Numbered from the stretch's first letter, positions 11,584-24,203 are shown. The stretch is DNA of 64,000 bases from Morella rubra (GCA_003952965.2 CM025854.1:17327067-17391066); one strand, 5' to 3'. The notes: generated by a model from the letters alone, not told the origin. Numbers and translations are program-made.

Positions 11584-13164
11584 TTATGACCTTTTTTTGC
11601 TAAGAGAATCCTTTGCCAAAAGAGCCAGAAGGCTTAGTTCAGGGGAGGGGGAGCCAGGATCAAAACCACCAGAATGGTCCGAGCCTGCCACCAAAGGGGA
11701 AAAGGAGATAAATGGTTGAGAATTGATAGCTAAGGGTGAGATATCAGATAGGGCTAAGGCTATATCAGAGGAAGATGACAAGACAAGCTCACGGGGTGGG
11801 GTAACAAATAAGGCTAAGCCAAGATTAGGATCAATTGGAGACCGCAACTTAAGCTCATGAGGAGGCTTACTGAGAAAGGGGTTGGTAGAAACTCTAGTCG
11901 CATCCTTCCCAACCAAGACCCATCCTTCTTCACTCGGATTTGAGACTTCAACCACCGATTTTCTTTGTCCAATTTCGATAAAGGTCTAGATTTAACTTTG
12001 TGACAATTGGAAGTGGGATGACCAAAACAAGCACAATTGACACAAATATCTGGTATCCAATCATAAGAGACTAATATCACGCTCAATCCATTATCCCCTA
12101 TAACATCAATCTCCTTAATGGGTTCTTTAGACACCAAAATCTCCACACAAATTCGGGCACAACTAACCCTTTTCTTCTCTGATGTGGGACGATCAGAGTA
12201 TAACAGAACTCCCGCTACATTAGCAACATAGCCTAGACCTCTCTCACTCCAGTATTCAATGGGAATGCCATGAAACTTGGCCCATACAGGTATAGTAGTT
12301 TTTTCTTCCTCGAGACAAGAGAAGTTAGGGTGCCACTTCCTTAAGAACATTGGCCGATTCATCATGTGCAAGGCCCTCCCTCTAAAACTTTCTCAAATGC
12401 ATCAATGGATAGGAAACGGAAGAAGAAAAATCGTTCTTTGAAGATATGACATCCAACAATCCTTCATAACCCCAAAGACGCTGAGCAATCTCTTTCACAG
12501 CGTGGAAATTCATGGAAGCCCCCACAAAGTGACCAACAATGGTTGTCTCTCATTCCTTGCATCCATCCCTCACAACATCCTGAGGTGGTCTAACCACAAC
12601 CCGACCGTCCTCTATACTAGGCTAAAAAACTCCAACTTCATGACTCTACTTCATTGATTATATAACATTTGCTTTGGGCCATTCACAATATTAGCATAAG
12701 AGATATTGGGTGCCTTGATAAAGTTACCTGGCAAAGGCATTTCCTTAGGATTGTGTGCACTGTTACCGTGATTTGGGGTTTTCCTACCTCGGGTGTGCTT
12801 GCGGTACCGATCCCGTCCTCTCTCAGATCTGTCTCCATTATCTATTCTACTGCTGGATCTCAATATTTTGCGTTTTTCAACATCCGATACTTTCATAAAT
12901 TCACCACCAATTAAATGGTTAGTTGTGCGGTTGGCACCCAAGAAACTAGTTGCAACATCCTCCAATGGGACATTGGCCAACTCAGCTCCATCACTCTGGG
13001 CAATACCCATGTCCAATGGAATGGTCTTAAGGACCCTTGTCCCTATAAACTGTGTCTCGGACACCCCACTGGCAGAGACTTGAACAGAGTGTTGGACACT
13101 CAAAGCAATTCGCTGAAGGCCAATTGAAAAAGAGGGTTTGGTGAAGGCAAGCTCCATCGAAAAA
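11584..13164 (-). pseudogene. LINE ORF1 (DUF4283 / CCHC zinc-knuckle RNA-binding protein)
   Basis: The nucleic-acid-binding protein that coats LINE RNA. An N-terminal part starts with MELAFTKPSF near 13164. A second part (12371-11814) has the region typical of plant DUF4283 proteins (IPVWAKFHGIPIEYW) followed by a zinc knuckle, CVNCACFGHPTSNCHK, of the C-x2-C-x4-H-x4-C kind. A third frame covers 11955-11584. The pieces lie in different frames, and the stretch between 12650 and 12372 is not open, so no intact protein is made. It is the first gene of the element, just upstream of ORF2. Confidence 0.8.
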
Positions 13165-13330
13165 GGCGAAAGCGACAAAGACTTCAACAAAATGCAGAAG
13201 AAGAAGGAAACAGAAGGAAACAGGAACAAGGGGAAGAAAAACAAGGGGTTAGAGGTCTGAAGGCCTCCAAACCCAGAGGGAAAGGCGACGAGAGGAACGC
13301 GCTACCCAAGAAAGGGGGAGCAGGAACAGA

Positions 13331-15434
13331 GAAAAAAAGTGTCGCAATAGGTTTAAAAAAAAAGTTTTGTCTCTCTACTAGCCATTTTTTTAAAACAACA
13401 CACTTCGCCTACAAATTAAACAATTGTTAGAGAGTATTCAGAAGTTCTAATTGCTAAGTTAAGCACCAAATTAGCGGGAGAGATTAAAAAGAAAAAGGAC
13501 AAAAATAATAAAAGAAGGACAAAAATGAAATAGAGTAGTAGTTTAACCTCTAATAACATTGTGGTTGTGACCTTCTACGTTGAAGATAGGCCCACAACTC
13601 ATTAACCAGTGTTGTTGGAGGAAACTTAACTAACAAATTAGAGGTGCATGGTCGCTTATCTTCAAAGATTAATTTTATAGCCGTTAGTTTTTTTTCTTTC
13701 TTTCTAAACAAAAGAGCAAGAGGAGATGACCAGAGGGGACAACTTTTTTTTTTTTCTCTAACCAAACGTGAAAATTCAATTCAGCTGGAAAAGTACACAA
13801 GTGTTAAATACAGATAAGCCTCCAAAGCCGGTTATAAAGCACAGAGACATTAAGTCCATAACATCAATATTAAGGGCCTGAATGGCTATACAACAACTGG
13901 CCTCAAGGGTCTGAATCCAACTGGCCATAAAGGCCTTATACAGATGGACCAAAAAGCTCATAATTTCGAAACGGGTCCAAAGACCCAAAGCAAGCTCCGC
14001 CACAAATAAAGATGTTGATCGCCAGAGGAAAGGATGAGCAAGCATTGTGCTCCCGCTTCCCCGGAAGCTCGTCCATACCAGCACAACAAAAGGGAATTAA
14101 AAAAAAACCAACCACTGCAAGATAGATCTAGCCCAGTTGAAGATTACCAACATTTCCATGTCCAACGGAAGTCAACTCAAAAAAATAGTTGCTGCGAAAT
14201 CCTTTCCATAAAATCCCAAAGAAATGAAACTATTAGAAACAATAGAAAGATAACCAAGAACAAGAAAAAAAAACCCTTAACCAATCAACCACCTCAACCA
14301 ACAGTTCAAAATAAAGTTGGGCGTGTGAGATCCACGCAGGCGCGTGGGTGCGCGTGGGCCATCACGTGCTGTCGCAGTCGCTTCAGAAGGGTGGGCAGAA
14401 AGACGTCAGGAGCTGCTGAGCTTAGCTGTGTTGTGTATGGTCTCCAAAGAGTCTCCAAACCGTGTAGATCTAGCCATGAGAGAGGCCATAAGAAAAACAC
14501 ACACTGCCATGGTAAAGGAGAAGAGAAGAAGACAAATGGCCAAAGAGAGAAGGGAAGGGGAAGAGAAGGACTTGCTCCTCCCGTCGCTGGAGGCAAAAGA
14601 AGGGGGCTGGGAGCAAGCGATGCAGGGGGGATCTAGAGAAAGGGCATACGCTCTCTCTCTCTCTCTCTCTATAATACATGATTTGTTGTTTTTTTTAAAG
14701 AAAAAAATTAAATTTTACCAGAGGTTACAATCCTACTTGAGTATTATCATAATAACCCCTACCTGCGATGAAATATTCAGTGAGCCATAGTTATTGACCT
14801 AGAAGGGGGAATTCATCACCACAGCCGTGGAATCCAATGACAACACAATCGGAAGGCTTGCAATCCAAAATACAAGACGCAAGGTTTGAACCTAGAACAT
14901 CCAAGCACAAGAGCTCGTACCAGCTAATTCCTATTGTAATGTTCACCACCTAATTTCAATTAGAGTAGATGTAACTAGCACTTCCTAAATTCATAAGAAC
15001 TTTTAAACCCTCTAAGTGTACACTCACCAAATATTATCTTCACACTAATTTTGCCAAAGAGATTCTCAAGAAGAATCTTCACTTCTACTACTAGAACTAT
15101 GCTCATATGTTAAATGCTTGTCTGAATTATAAATATTGTCACATTTAATCCTCAAATTATTGAAATGCATTATTGTTCGTCCCCTAATAAGATCCTTCAG
15201 TTGAAATGTATAGAAAATGGACTACTTGGCACAATATTGACAATTAGATCCATGACAAGGCGAACATGGATGAAGTTTGTTAATTTTAAGGCTTAATGTG
15301 ATTAAATTAATAACTTGAGGGTTCAAAATGATATTTGGGCATAGTTTAGAGGTGAAAAAGTGATATTTTCCAAAAGCTCCTCCTTTCAATTGTGAAAAGG
15401 TGAACTGAATCTAACTTACGGAGAAAAAAAAAAA
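13331..15434. other. Intergenic region with a CT microsatellite
   Basis: No gene was recognised. Reading frames at 14034-14790 on the plus strand and their antisense partners are low-complexity (Lys/Arg/Glu rich, or Leu/Ser/Pro rich). They come from purine-rich sequence ending in a CT run at 14651-14671. The pyrimidine-rich minus strand resembles a promoter or leader, but no coding exon follows. Confidence 0.45.
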
Positions 15435-15435
15435 G

Positions 15436-16017
15436 GGGAAATTTACCAATAGCACACTAGGTTTTAGCGTCTTTTTAAAAAACTCACTGGGTTTTAAAAA
15501 ATTTAAAAAAGCTCACTGAGTTTGTCATTTTAGTACCGAAACTCACTCGACGCCGTTAGACTTGTTTAACGGAAAATTCATCTCTTCCAATCGCAATGCG
15601 ACATGTGTCATTAAAATAAAAATAAATATTTTTAAAAAATAAAAAATAAATCTAAAATTAATTAAAAAAAAAGTTAATTAACTTAATATTAAAAAAAAAA
15701 AGATCGAGGGTCCCCAACTCCCCGATCCTTTCACAGTGGAAGGGGAGAATCCCCCCTCCTCCTCTGGCCACTAGGGGAGTCTGGCAGCCCACGGAGGGAG
15801 GAGGAATCCCTCCTCCACAACCGCCTGAGAGCTAGGGTGGAGGAGGGATTCCTCCTCCCTCTAGGTGGCCAAACTCCCCCGGCGGGATGGGGGAGGTCCC
15901 CCAATCGCCCAGAGCCGGGGTGGAGGAAGGATTCCTCCTCCCTCTGGGTGGCCAAACTCCCCCGGCGGCCAGTGGACTCCCCCTCCATTGTGAAAGGATC
16001 GGGGACCCCCGATCTTT

Positions 16018-16064
<47 letters not shown>

Positions 16065-16287
16065 TTTTATTTTTTATTAATTTTAGATTAATTTTTTATT
16101 TATTTTAATGACACGTGTCACATTGCGATTGGACGAGATGAATTTTCCGTTAAACAAGACTAACAGCGTTGAGTCGAGTGAGTTTCTGCACCAAAATGAT
16201 AAATCAGTGAGTTTTTTAAATTTTTTAAAACCTAATGAGTTTTTTAAAAAGACGCTAAAACCAAGTGTGTTAAGTTGTAAATTTCCT
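15436..16287. mobile_element. Long foldback (MULE-like) element, full-length form
   Basis: About 850 bp that fold back on themselves almost end to end. The left end reads GGGAAATTTACCAATAGC; the right end, read inward, is GGAAATTTACAACTTAAC. The AT-rich arms (about 270 bp) carry matching blocks, such as the CGCCGTTAGAC/AACGG segment and a GACAYGTGTC segment. They surround a strongly GC-rich core (about 15703-16017) that is itself inversely repeated and holds two copies of a roughly 120-bp unit. The right arm contains a run of about 20 AT repeats (16020-16059). A-rich flanks hide the target duplication. It encodes no transposase and would have to be moved by an enzyme supplied elsewhere. Confidence 0.8.
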
Positions 16288-19200
16288 TAAAAAAAAAAAC
16301 ACTGGATTTAACTCTTCCATACACGTCTAGAAAATCAACATGTGGAGGCCTTAGATAAGTTCCAAGCCTCGAATAGTCTATAGAACCCATAGTCCATAAC
16401 TACTATATGGAAAAGATGCCCATGCAAACTGCAAAGTCTAACCCAGGCAACTGTGATTTGATTTCCTATTTTCAACTTTTTAAGCCAAAAAAAATATGTT
16501 TTCCCTATAATTGACTGCTAAAACTTGAGAGAAGAATGTCAATTTTGGTAAGCTTTCACACTAATTCCAGGATATCACCATAAATTATGTTCCCGTAGGC
16601 CGTAGTCAACGATATAATCTCTGGGGAATTGGATGGATCATGCGGCTGCTACCCTGCAAGTCATACGTACATATTGCACTGCACTTTAATATATTCGAAA
16701 AACTAAACAAACTGAGGTATGCGTGAGAAATTAGTTTTGGATCGGAAACTTCTAAGAGCTGCGGCCTGTGGAAGAATAACATACGAGAATGTACTGGAGG
16801 CTTCCGACCGTGCCCACCTTTCGAGTTGTTTGGCTGCAACTGGGGGATGGGAGAAAACCCTCGTAGTCTTGTAGACAAAACTAGACGAGTTGTATTCGTC
16901 AATCAACCAAATTGCAAATACGCTCACAAGTAGCCCCTCAAATGTCCTGATCGGGTCATCCCTCTGTTTGTCCCTTGTGCATTTAGTATTATTAGACTAC
17001 AGCAGCGACTGGACAACAAAGGTTTTGCTTTTACGTGGGTGGTCGTAGCTCGCCACACGCGTCTAAGACGGATAGAGACGGCCACTCCGGCTCATTCACG
17101 TCTCTTCCTTTCTTTTTCTAATCTCTCGTTAGGCCTCTTTTCTTTTCCAACGGTGCGAAAAACATAACGCTCTTCCTTTTCCATTGTTTGGGCAATTTTT
17201 AAATTTATTCGCTCAACTGTGATTAAATAAACTTTAATTCATTACAATTTATCCTTAAATTATGCTTCCAATTCTGATTTCATCCCTTAACTTGAATTAT
17301 TACGTTGATCTGTTTTGTTTCGAATGAATGACACACTACTTTCTTTTTACTTGAAAAGAAAATTTTGATCAAGTTTAAGTGAGTCATTTTTTTTAATAAA
17401 AAAATTAGTTAATTAATTATTATTTCATAGATGTATAAATCACTAGAGAGAAGAGCAAATTTATCTTATCACCACGTAAGAAAAAAATAAAATCATTGAC
17501 CATTACAAAAGATAGAAATCATATAATAACTCTAGTGAATTTTGGTAAAAAAAAAATATAATTTAAGAGGTGAATTATAATTTTTTAAGATAATTTAGAA
17601 TTGATCTTTTATAAGACGTGGTCGTGGTTCAGTGTTTTTGTCATTGTACTGGAGATTTCAGATATGGAAGGTCAAGGAACACCTGCCTCTCTGATATTTA
17701 CTTGGGGAGGGACCATTTGTCTGTGTCGGTTCAGTCTCAATCGTTTTCCCAAACAAATGGACGGTGGGGCTCAAAGGTCATTTCAGGCGATAGTGGGAAA
17801 CACGCCATATCATTTCGCCAAAATTCCAAATTCCGAGGGGTTCTAATCATCCCGGTGGTCCAATAAATTCCAACGTTTTAAATTTAAATTGCGGATTAAA
17901 TTCGTGAATTATTTAGTAAGAGAGGTTAGATTCACCGAGGTTCACTTGCACATGCGGTATTTAATTGAAATTTATTTGAAATTTAAATTTAAGATTTTAG
18001 TTCTAATACTATGTAAATCTAATATTCATACTAAAAATTTAAGTTGACAGGAGAAGGAATATTTTTTATTTAAATTATATTTCTAACATGTGCTAGTAAA
18101 CCTGGCTTACAGTATTTCTCTAGATAAAAAAAGGTTTAATTAGTTCATTAGTCTTTGAGGTATTGTCTAATTCTAAATTGGTCTTTAAAATAAGTTTCTT
18201 CAAACATGACTAATGGAGACACGTGTTAACTATTTGTTAATAATCATGTGCCCTCATTCATTGCCAAACTACCATGCATGCTATATATGAAGTAGAATTA
18301 ATATTAATGGGAACTATTCATACTTGCCATGTTGGTAATTTAGAAACTAAAGAGGGATACATGGTTATTAGAAATTGGTTAACATGTGTCCCATCAGCAA
18401 CATTAGATTTGTGGCCATTTACAAGATCGCTTGAGTTGAGGAAATAACCAAATGGAGGAGAGGAACCGGCTAAGAGGGAAAAATGCCAAATAAGTAAGAT
18501 GCATGCGCATCCCCTAAACGCATGCCGGCCGGTGCCAAGTAGACCCAAAACGAACCACAAGGAGCAACAAAAACCAACCCCTGCAGCACATGCTTGTCGA
18601 AAAAGAATAAGTGCCGACGCGTGAGATCCACTTACTCGCATGAGAGAGCGTCGTCATTTCGGTTCTAGACTGGGACAAAAATAAGTGCCTATTGAAGCCG
18701 TCTATGCTTGTCGTGGCTGCCAGAGATCTCCAAAAGCGATGAAATCTATGCTTGAACTTTGCTAGAAAAAAAGAAAAAAAAAAAAAAGGAGACTAAAAGA
18801 GGTTTTATTGGAAAGCTTGACAACCAAAAAAGCAGAGTGGAGAGGAGGAGAAGGGAGGCAGAAGGGCCGGAAAGGAAATGATTCTAGAGAGAAGAGGTAG
18901 CTATTCACTCTAGAAGGGGGGGCACTCTCATTGAATGGGCCTTCTCATACTGCTTCTTTTAGGAGCATTCAATTTTTTTAATGATATTTTGCCAATTGTA
19001 AGTTGGGATCATTGATGATGGAGAATATCTTAAAATGAATTCCTATTTGGTTTGTATCGACGAATTTAGAAAAATTATTTTGGGCTCCAAATATTTTTTT
19101 TAGGCTGGAAGATATATTTTGAAGGAGTACTAATAGAAAAATAATAACAGTCTCATCTATTCCTTTTTCTCATTTTGATATAGGGAAAATATTTTTTTTT

Positions 19201-20170
19201 GAAATTTTTTTATGGTTAATAATCTAAATTTATTGGTACTGATTGAAAAGTTGTTGAAGTTAGTAAAAAAGTATTAAAATTTTAAATTTTATAAAAAGTT
19301 GTTGGAATATCTTAAAAAAAAAGTAATTGTTAAAAAAGTTTATTATTTTTGTCCATCTAGACATGGGCTTAAAATTTTCAAATCCCTCGGGTCAGGGGTC
19401 CTCGCCCCCCTTGGTGGCTGGTGCCGTCCAGGATGACTAAAAAGGACAGTGCGAATTTGCATTCATTGGCTAGCAAGAAAACAGAACCTTCATGACAAAG
19501 TATAAGAATTCAAATTCTAGCATATATTCATTTGAATTCTGTTTATTGTATTAGCAGAAGTCTTGCCCATTTATTGGCCTTAGAAGATGTCCATATGAGT
19601 TGCGAGAAAAAAGTTTTCTTAGGAGTGAAGTAAGAAGGTAAATGAGGTAACTTCATTGGAATTGTGGGACAATTGGCCTTTATTTGCATCTTCCTCCGAA
19701 TTTCTCGTAACTTTTCTCGGAATCTTTTCAAAGAAAGTGAGCCCAAAGATACCGTCCTAACCATGCAAAACTTTTGGACGCCTGAAGGGACAATCCAACG
19801 CCAAGGCAACGTGGACTTTTTTTGGTGAAAGTCAAATGACAAAGCGATTAAAACCCACCCTACCAGAAAATGACAATTCTCATTTGCCAAACGCCTTAAA
19901 GTTTGGGAGGGGGGGTGTGTGAAAATAAAAGTGAAATGACAATCATACCCTTGATATAATTAATACTTTGGAGCTTGGGCAAAGTCAAAAGCTTTAAGCT
20001 CGACCAAATCTGGAGAAATACGCCTGACAAACTTCTGCGAAGTTGAGAGGCAATTGCAACCTCACAGAAAAAGAATCAGATCCGACCAGCATTTAACCGC
20101 CTGTTCCTTCGCTGTCATCCATTGGGAAGCCATACTTGCTCCTTCCAAGAACCCCTTCTTTTCCCTCATT
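16288..20170. other. Intergenic region
   Basis: Nearly 4 kb without a recognisable gene. Open frames are short and match nothing I know. Several AT-rich stretches (17210-17600, 17880-18320, 19060-19350) look like eroded transposon debris, but I saw no paired ends or target duplications that would support a call. Confidence 0.45.
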
Positions 20171-20192
20171 CCGTATATATATAGTATATTCC
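20171..20192 (+). promoter_or_regulatory. Probable TATA region of the EF-hand gene
   Basis: A TATATATATAGTATA stretch lies about 120 bases upstream of the ATG at 20297, followed by a pyrimidine-rich leader, a plausible plant core promoter. The placement is inferred from spacing and composition only. Confidence 0.5.
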
Positions 20193-20296
20193 CTTCTCCC
20201 TTGCCCCACCCATAGACAACCATATCCAATTCTGCTTTTGACTATTCTCTTGATCTCTCTCCCCAAAAATCTCAAGAAACAGAAGGGTCAACAGGA

Positions 20297-20647
20297 ATGG
20301 CGGGTACTAGCAAAGGGGCTGTTTTTGAGGATTTGCTTCCCGTGATGGCTGACAAACTGGGTGGTGAGGGGCTGATAAAGGAGCTCTGTAATGGGTTTCA
20401 GCTGCTGATGGACAAGGAGAAGGGGGTGATCACTCTGGAGAGCCTGAGGACGAACTCCAAGCTTCTGGGTCTGCAGGACTTGAAGGACGAGGAGCTTGTG
20501 AGCATGCTAAAGGAGGGCGATTTGGACGGTGATGGCGCGCTGACTCAGATGGAGTTCTGCGTCTTAATGTTCAGACTCAGCCCTGAGTTGATGGAGGAAT
20601 CTTGGTCCTGCCTTGAGGAGGCCCTGGAAGAGAATCTCAAGCATTAG
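20297..20647 (+). CDS. Small EF-hand calcium-binding protein, KIC/PBP1-like
   Basis: A single-exon gene for a 116-residue calcium sensor of the KIC / PINOID-binding protein 1 family. In Arabidopsis these proteins bind and modulate the kinesin-like protein KCBP or the PINOID kinase in response to calcium. One canonical EF-hand loop is visible at residues 75-86 (DLDGDGALTQME), with Asp at positions 1, 3 and 5 and Glu at 12. A degenerate loop lies near residues 39-50. The length and the acidic tail fit the family. The start is the first ATG after a pyrimidine-rich leader. A polyadenylation-like AATAAA lies at about 20715. Nothing looks broken. Confidence 0.88.
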   Translation: MAGTSKGAVFEDLLPVMADKLGGEGLIKELCNGFQLLMDKEKGVITLESLRTNSKLLGLQDLKDEELVSMLKEGDLDGDGALTQMEFCVLMFRLSPELMEESWSCLEEALEENLKH

Positions 20648-20749
20648 AACGCAAGATTTTGATGCAGAATCTGTATGTGCAGGTCAGTGTTTTGCAGATA
20701 CAAGACCGAGGGAGAATAAATAGACAGCATTTTGATCATATTCGTTCTT

Positions 20750-23749
20750 TTGCTCGGGTGTTTTCTAGTAAAACAGTGCCTAGGCGTAGCGTTCCCTTAC
20801 TGACTTTACTATGTTGCTCACTTTCTTCATTGTTTTTTTTTTTTTTTTCTCGAAACTTCCTTCGTTGTCATTCCTATTGAAATTGAGAGAAAAACAGAGA
20901 CTTTGGAGTATATTTGGATGGCTGGCCGGTTTGCAAATACCTATTTGTAAAAAAAAATTCTCATGCGATTAGTACTAATTTGCAAATGTTCAGTTTCATA
21001 GAACGCCATCATTAATTTGCTGCAGTAATTGCTTGACAAAGAACTCGCCAACCACCTATGGTACAAATCAATGATCTCACGATCCCCTCGTTATATATGT
21101 ATACAGCTGTCCGATTCCCGTCCTATAGATGAGGGTTTTACCTGTATTTGCGTGAATTAAGCGTTGAAGTCGCATGTTGGATTCTTAATTAGGTGAATAT
21201 AATAATCCACTTAAGCAGTAGTCACGAGGACGTGGATGGGTATGCGCTAGCTCTTTAGAATATATCTGCACGTTAGATAGATTCATTTAGGTGGCCTGCT
21301 GCACAAAATACGTATGATCACGCGTACTTTTTTTTTTTTTTTTTTCTAAGTAATATGGTCACGTGTACCTGGTTATTAAAAGGAGTATTCTTTTTCCTCA
21401 ACAATGTGGAAGCAATAACACAAAAACCCTTTTTGACAAGATACGTAAAAATTATTAGCAGTGAGACAATTTTTTTCTGCCTAAGCCAAACTAAAAGATT
21501 TGAGGTCATGAGAGATATATATGATACTTGGACATATTTCCATTTGGTCAGTTTAGAATGACTTGTGTGGGATGGCTTGCATCGTCTTTGAACGTGGTTT
21601 TGTCGAGGATTATGATTTAATTTATATTCCCAATACAAAGAGAATAATCACCGTCTCACTCCACACACAAAAAACAAAAAACAAAAAAGAATAGTTTTAC
21701 TCCATTCCACAATTGAAAGAAATAATTTTTGCAAGTATAATTTACCATCGAGTCTCGTTAATAAATTCCCTTTCATTACCTAGCCAATTTCATTAGCTTG
21801 TTTAAAAAACCAAAGGAAAAATACAAGAGAGCAAGCTTGAAAAGGTCATACATTCAAGGTGAGTTTTGATACAATCAAGGTGACCATAATATTGTACGAA
21901 CCTTGATAATAAAATTTAAAAAACTTAGGGAACGTTATAGAATTCTGGAGATCTGTTTCTCAGTTCATGTATGGGGTTTACAAAGTTTTATAGCCGTTGG
22001 CACATGTGGAATTATAAAGAAGTGATCTTGATGAACTTTGATTCCTTTTGTTATTAGATTGTTTTGATCCAAGTTGGGGTGGAGAACTTTGATTGTGTAA
22101 CAACCAACAAGATCCAGCACAAAGGAAACTACAAGGAAAAGAGAAAAATTACCGGCATTAATGTGTAGTCACCTCCGTGATTGATTTGAATGCTTGCTCT
22201 AGCTACTGCCCTACCATTTCTCTTATTGAATTTTTGTTGTCATTGTGTTTTGGTTGGAGTTAGTACTTTGAGACAGACCAGGCCATTGGCGGAACCTTCC
22301 CAAACAGGGATCATTCTTTTGTTTGTTTGTTTTTTTTTTTTTTTTTCTTGGCGCAGGGGATCATTGGCCATGTAAGCACTTGTTTCCATCTCATTAAGAT
22401 TTAATTTGATACTTAGAATCAAGATTTGTATCTTTTTGTCTGCACGAGTCGCCTTCACTTGGAAGCGGGTATGCTACCTCAAGATTTGTTTCTTTTATCT
22501 TGAGGAGTCGCCTTGACTCGCAAGTGGGCATCCTATACCTATGTTAAGCAGAGAGGTTCGAATTTTCTGGCTTCGTTGTTTTGTGTTTAGAGAAATTCTG
22601 TGTGCTTGAAATTTGCCTATGTTTTAGTTTGGTCTCGCTCTAATGAGTCCTGTGCATATGATTTCTCTTGTATCTAAAAATATTTATTTATTTTATTAAC
22701 AAAAAAAGAATTTCACATTAAAATCATTCAATTTTTAATCTTTGCTTTGTAGGAAAGCAACAGGATATAACAAATTAAACTAGGAATAAGCACCAAAAAA
22801 TTAGTAAATTTAAATTTAGACAGAGGAAATGGCCATCTTAGGTCATCTTATTGTGTTTTCTCGTCTAAGACATGAAGATGTTCCTTCAAAAGTCGTAAAT
22901 CATTAGTATATATTTGAGTATTGGTGTAGTTTCATGCCAAACTAACTCTAAATTAGTCATTGACAAAATTCGAGTGACCATTGAAGATTGCATCACATAT
23001 TAGTCTTGTTGGCATACCACTCACTCTTTAGCTCGAGCAAAGCCTTGACAGAAAAGTTCGCCCGACCCTAGCTCAAGTGAGAAGCGACGATTTTCAAACT
23101 TAGCTTTTCATAGTCATGTTCTACTTGTAACTAAAAGGATGCTTTTATATACTTTGAAAGAGAAAAACACTTCAAAAATTTCAGATCTAAATTGCTAAAT
23201 TTTTCTCTTATCCAATTACCTTGAAACCAACCTTTTTTGTTTAAGTTCGAAGTGCTGAAAGAGTTTGGTTGCTGGAGTTTCGGTTTTGAAGAACGATTTC
23301 GTTCGTAAAATGTCCATAAGAAGAACCTCATAAGTCTGGGATTATTTTCGCTCGGTGCAGGTCCAATTAGGGTTATTTAGATTATTATATCGAGTTGTCA
23401 GAATCAGCAAATAGGTTTTATAGTGTTTAAATCACCGTTTAGAAGATTTCTCTTCTTAGTAGATTTTAGGTGATGCTGATAGTTCTGGGTGATTTTTTTT
23501 TATTGAGTGCTTTAAAAGTTTTTTACTCTATCAATAAAATTCTCTTATTCATTTACTCAATTTAATTTTTTGTTGTCCGTTTTGTTGATTTACTTTGTTA
23601 TTGCTCAGATCTAAATCGACCGACTTTAGAAGACGTTACGAAATTGTCATATTGTTTTTTAAATTAGAGGTAATCACCTGTTCATTCAGTGTTGTTCGGG
23701 TCTAAATTATATTTTTTTTACCAATAAAATATTTTTTTCAAAAAATAAT
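20750..23749. other. Intergenic region with a short imperfect tandem repeat
   Basis: No gene was recognised. Poly-T runs occur at 20825-20850, 21328-21345 and 22330-22346. A unit of roughly 57 bases occurs twice at about 22422-22540. Both copies contain CAAGATTTGT and GAGTCGCCTT, with several differences between them. Otherwise there are only short chance reading frames. Confidence 0.45.
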
Positions 23750-23761
23750 AAAGGGGGCCAA

Positions 23762-24189
23762 TTTTTTTTTTTCCCTACGTAACATGTACTGCCATTAAGA
23801 AACTCTGCTGAAAACAGCGATCATCACAGTGTACAATATCGGGCGGAATATCTTCTGCAAAGAAAGTCGCCCTGGATAGCATGATGCATATACCATTTAG
23901 CTAAACTATGAGCCATAGAATTGCCTTCACGCGGGGTCCATTGGAAAGACCAAGTGGGTTGTTCTTGAAGTAGCAGACTGATCGTTCTCACTTCACCTTC
24001 AATAAGCCAGTCAGGGGAACTGAGTCTGTCACCTGGTTAACCAAAAGGAGAGCATCGCCTTCAAATTGCATTCGCTGGTTGGGGAAAGCATCTGCTAGGG
24101 ATGAGGCCAATCGGGCTGCTCTAGCCTCTCCCTTAAGGGGGTTCGATCCTGGGGATTTAGCAGTGCGAATCAAAAGGATGGAGAAGGGA
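23762..24189 (-). mobile_element. 5'-truncated LINE tail with an RNase H domain
   Basis: Read on the minus strand, a 428-bp fragment ends in an 11-base A tail (T run at 23762-23772). It encodes part of an RVT_3 / RNase H-like domain of plant LINEs: GEARAARLASSLADAF, then FEGDALLLVNQV, and later WTPREGNSMAHSLAKW in a shifted frame. It is flanked by a direct repeat, AAAGGGGGCCAAT (23750-23762) against AAAGGGGGGCTAAT (24190-24203). That is what target-primed insertion of a truncated copy leaves. It is not functional. Confidence 0.75.
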
Positions 24190-24203
24190 AAAGGGGGGCT
24201 AAT

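Larger units (their letters stand above)
6773..13330 (-). mobile_element. L1-type LINE (non-LTR retrotransposon), decayed, interrupted twice
   Basis: Read on the minus strand this is a nearly full-length plant L1-type element. Order: 5' leader (about 13330-13165), ORF1 (about 13164-11584), ORF2 with endonuclease, reverse transcriptase and zf-RVT (about 11493-6975), then a 3' UTR ending in a 17-base C run and a short A run (6772-6798 on the plus strand). Both ORFs carry frameshifts and stops. Two later insertions split it: a Ty3/gypsy piece (about 10370-11187) inside the endonuclease, and a palindromic element (8750-8852) inside the reverse transcriptase. I could not find a convincing target-site duplication, so the outer limits are approximate. 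Confidence 0.85.

Noticed and set aside
14034-14790. Overlapping frames of up to 200 residues on both strands
   Set aside because: Composition is low-complexity and driven by purine-rich DNA and a CT microsatellite. There is no domain and no splice-supported context.
15731-16019. Paired frames rich in Arg, Pro and Ser in the foldback core
   Set aside because: They come from the GC-rich inverted core and appear on both strands because the core is a near palindrome. No protein family is recognised.
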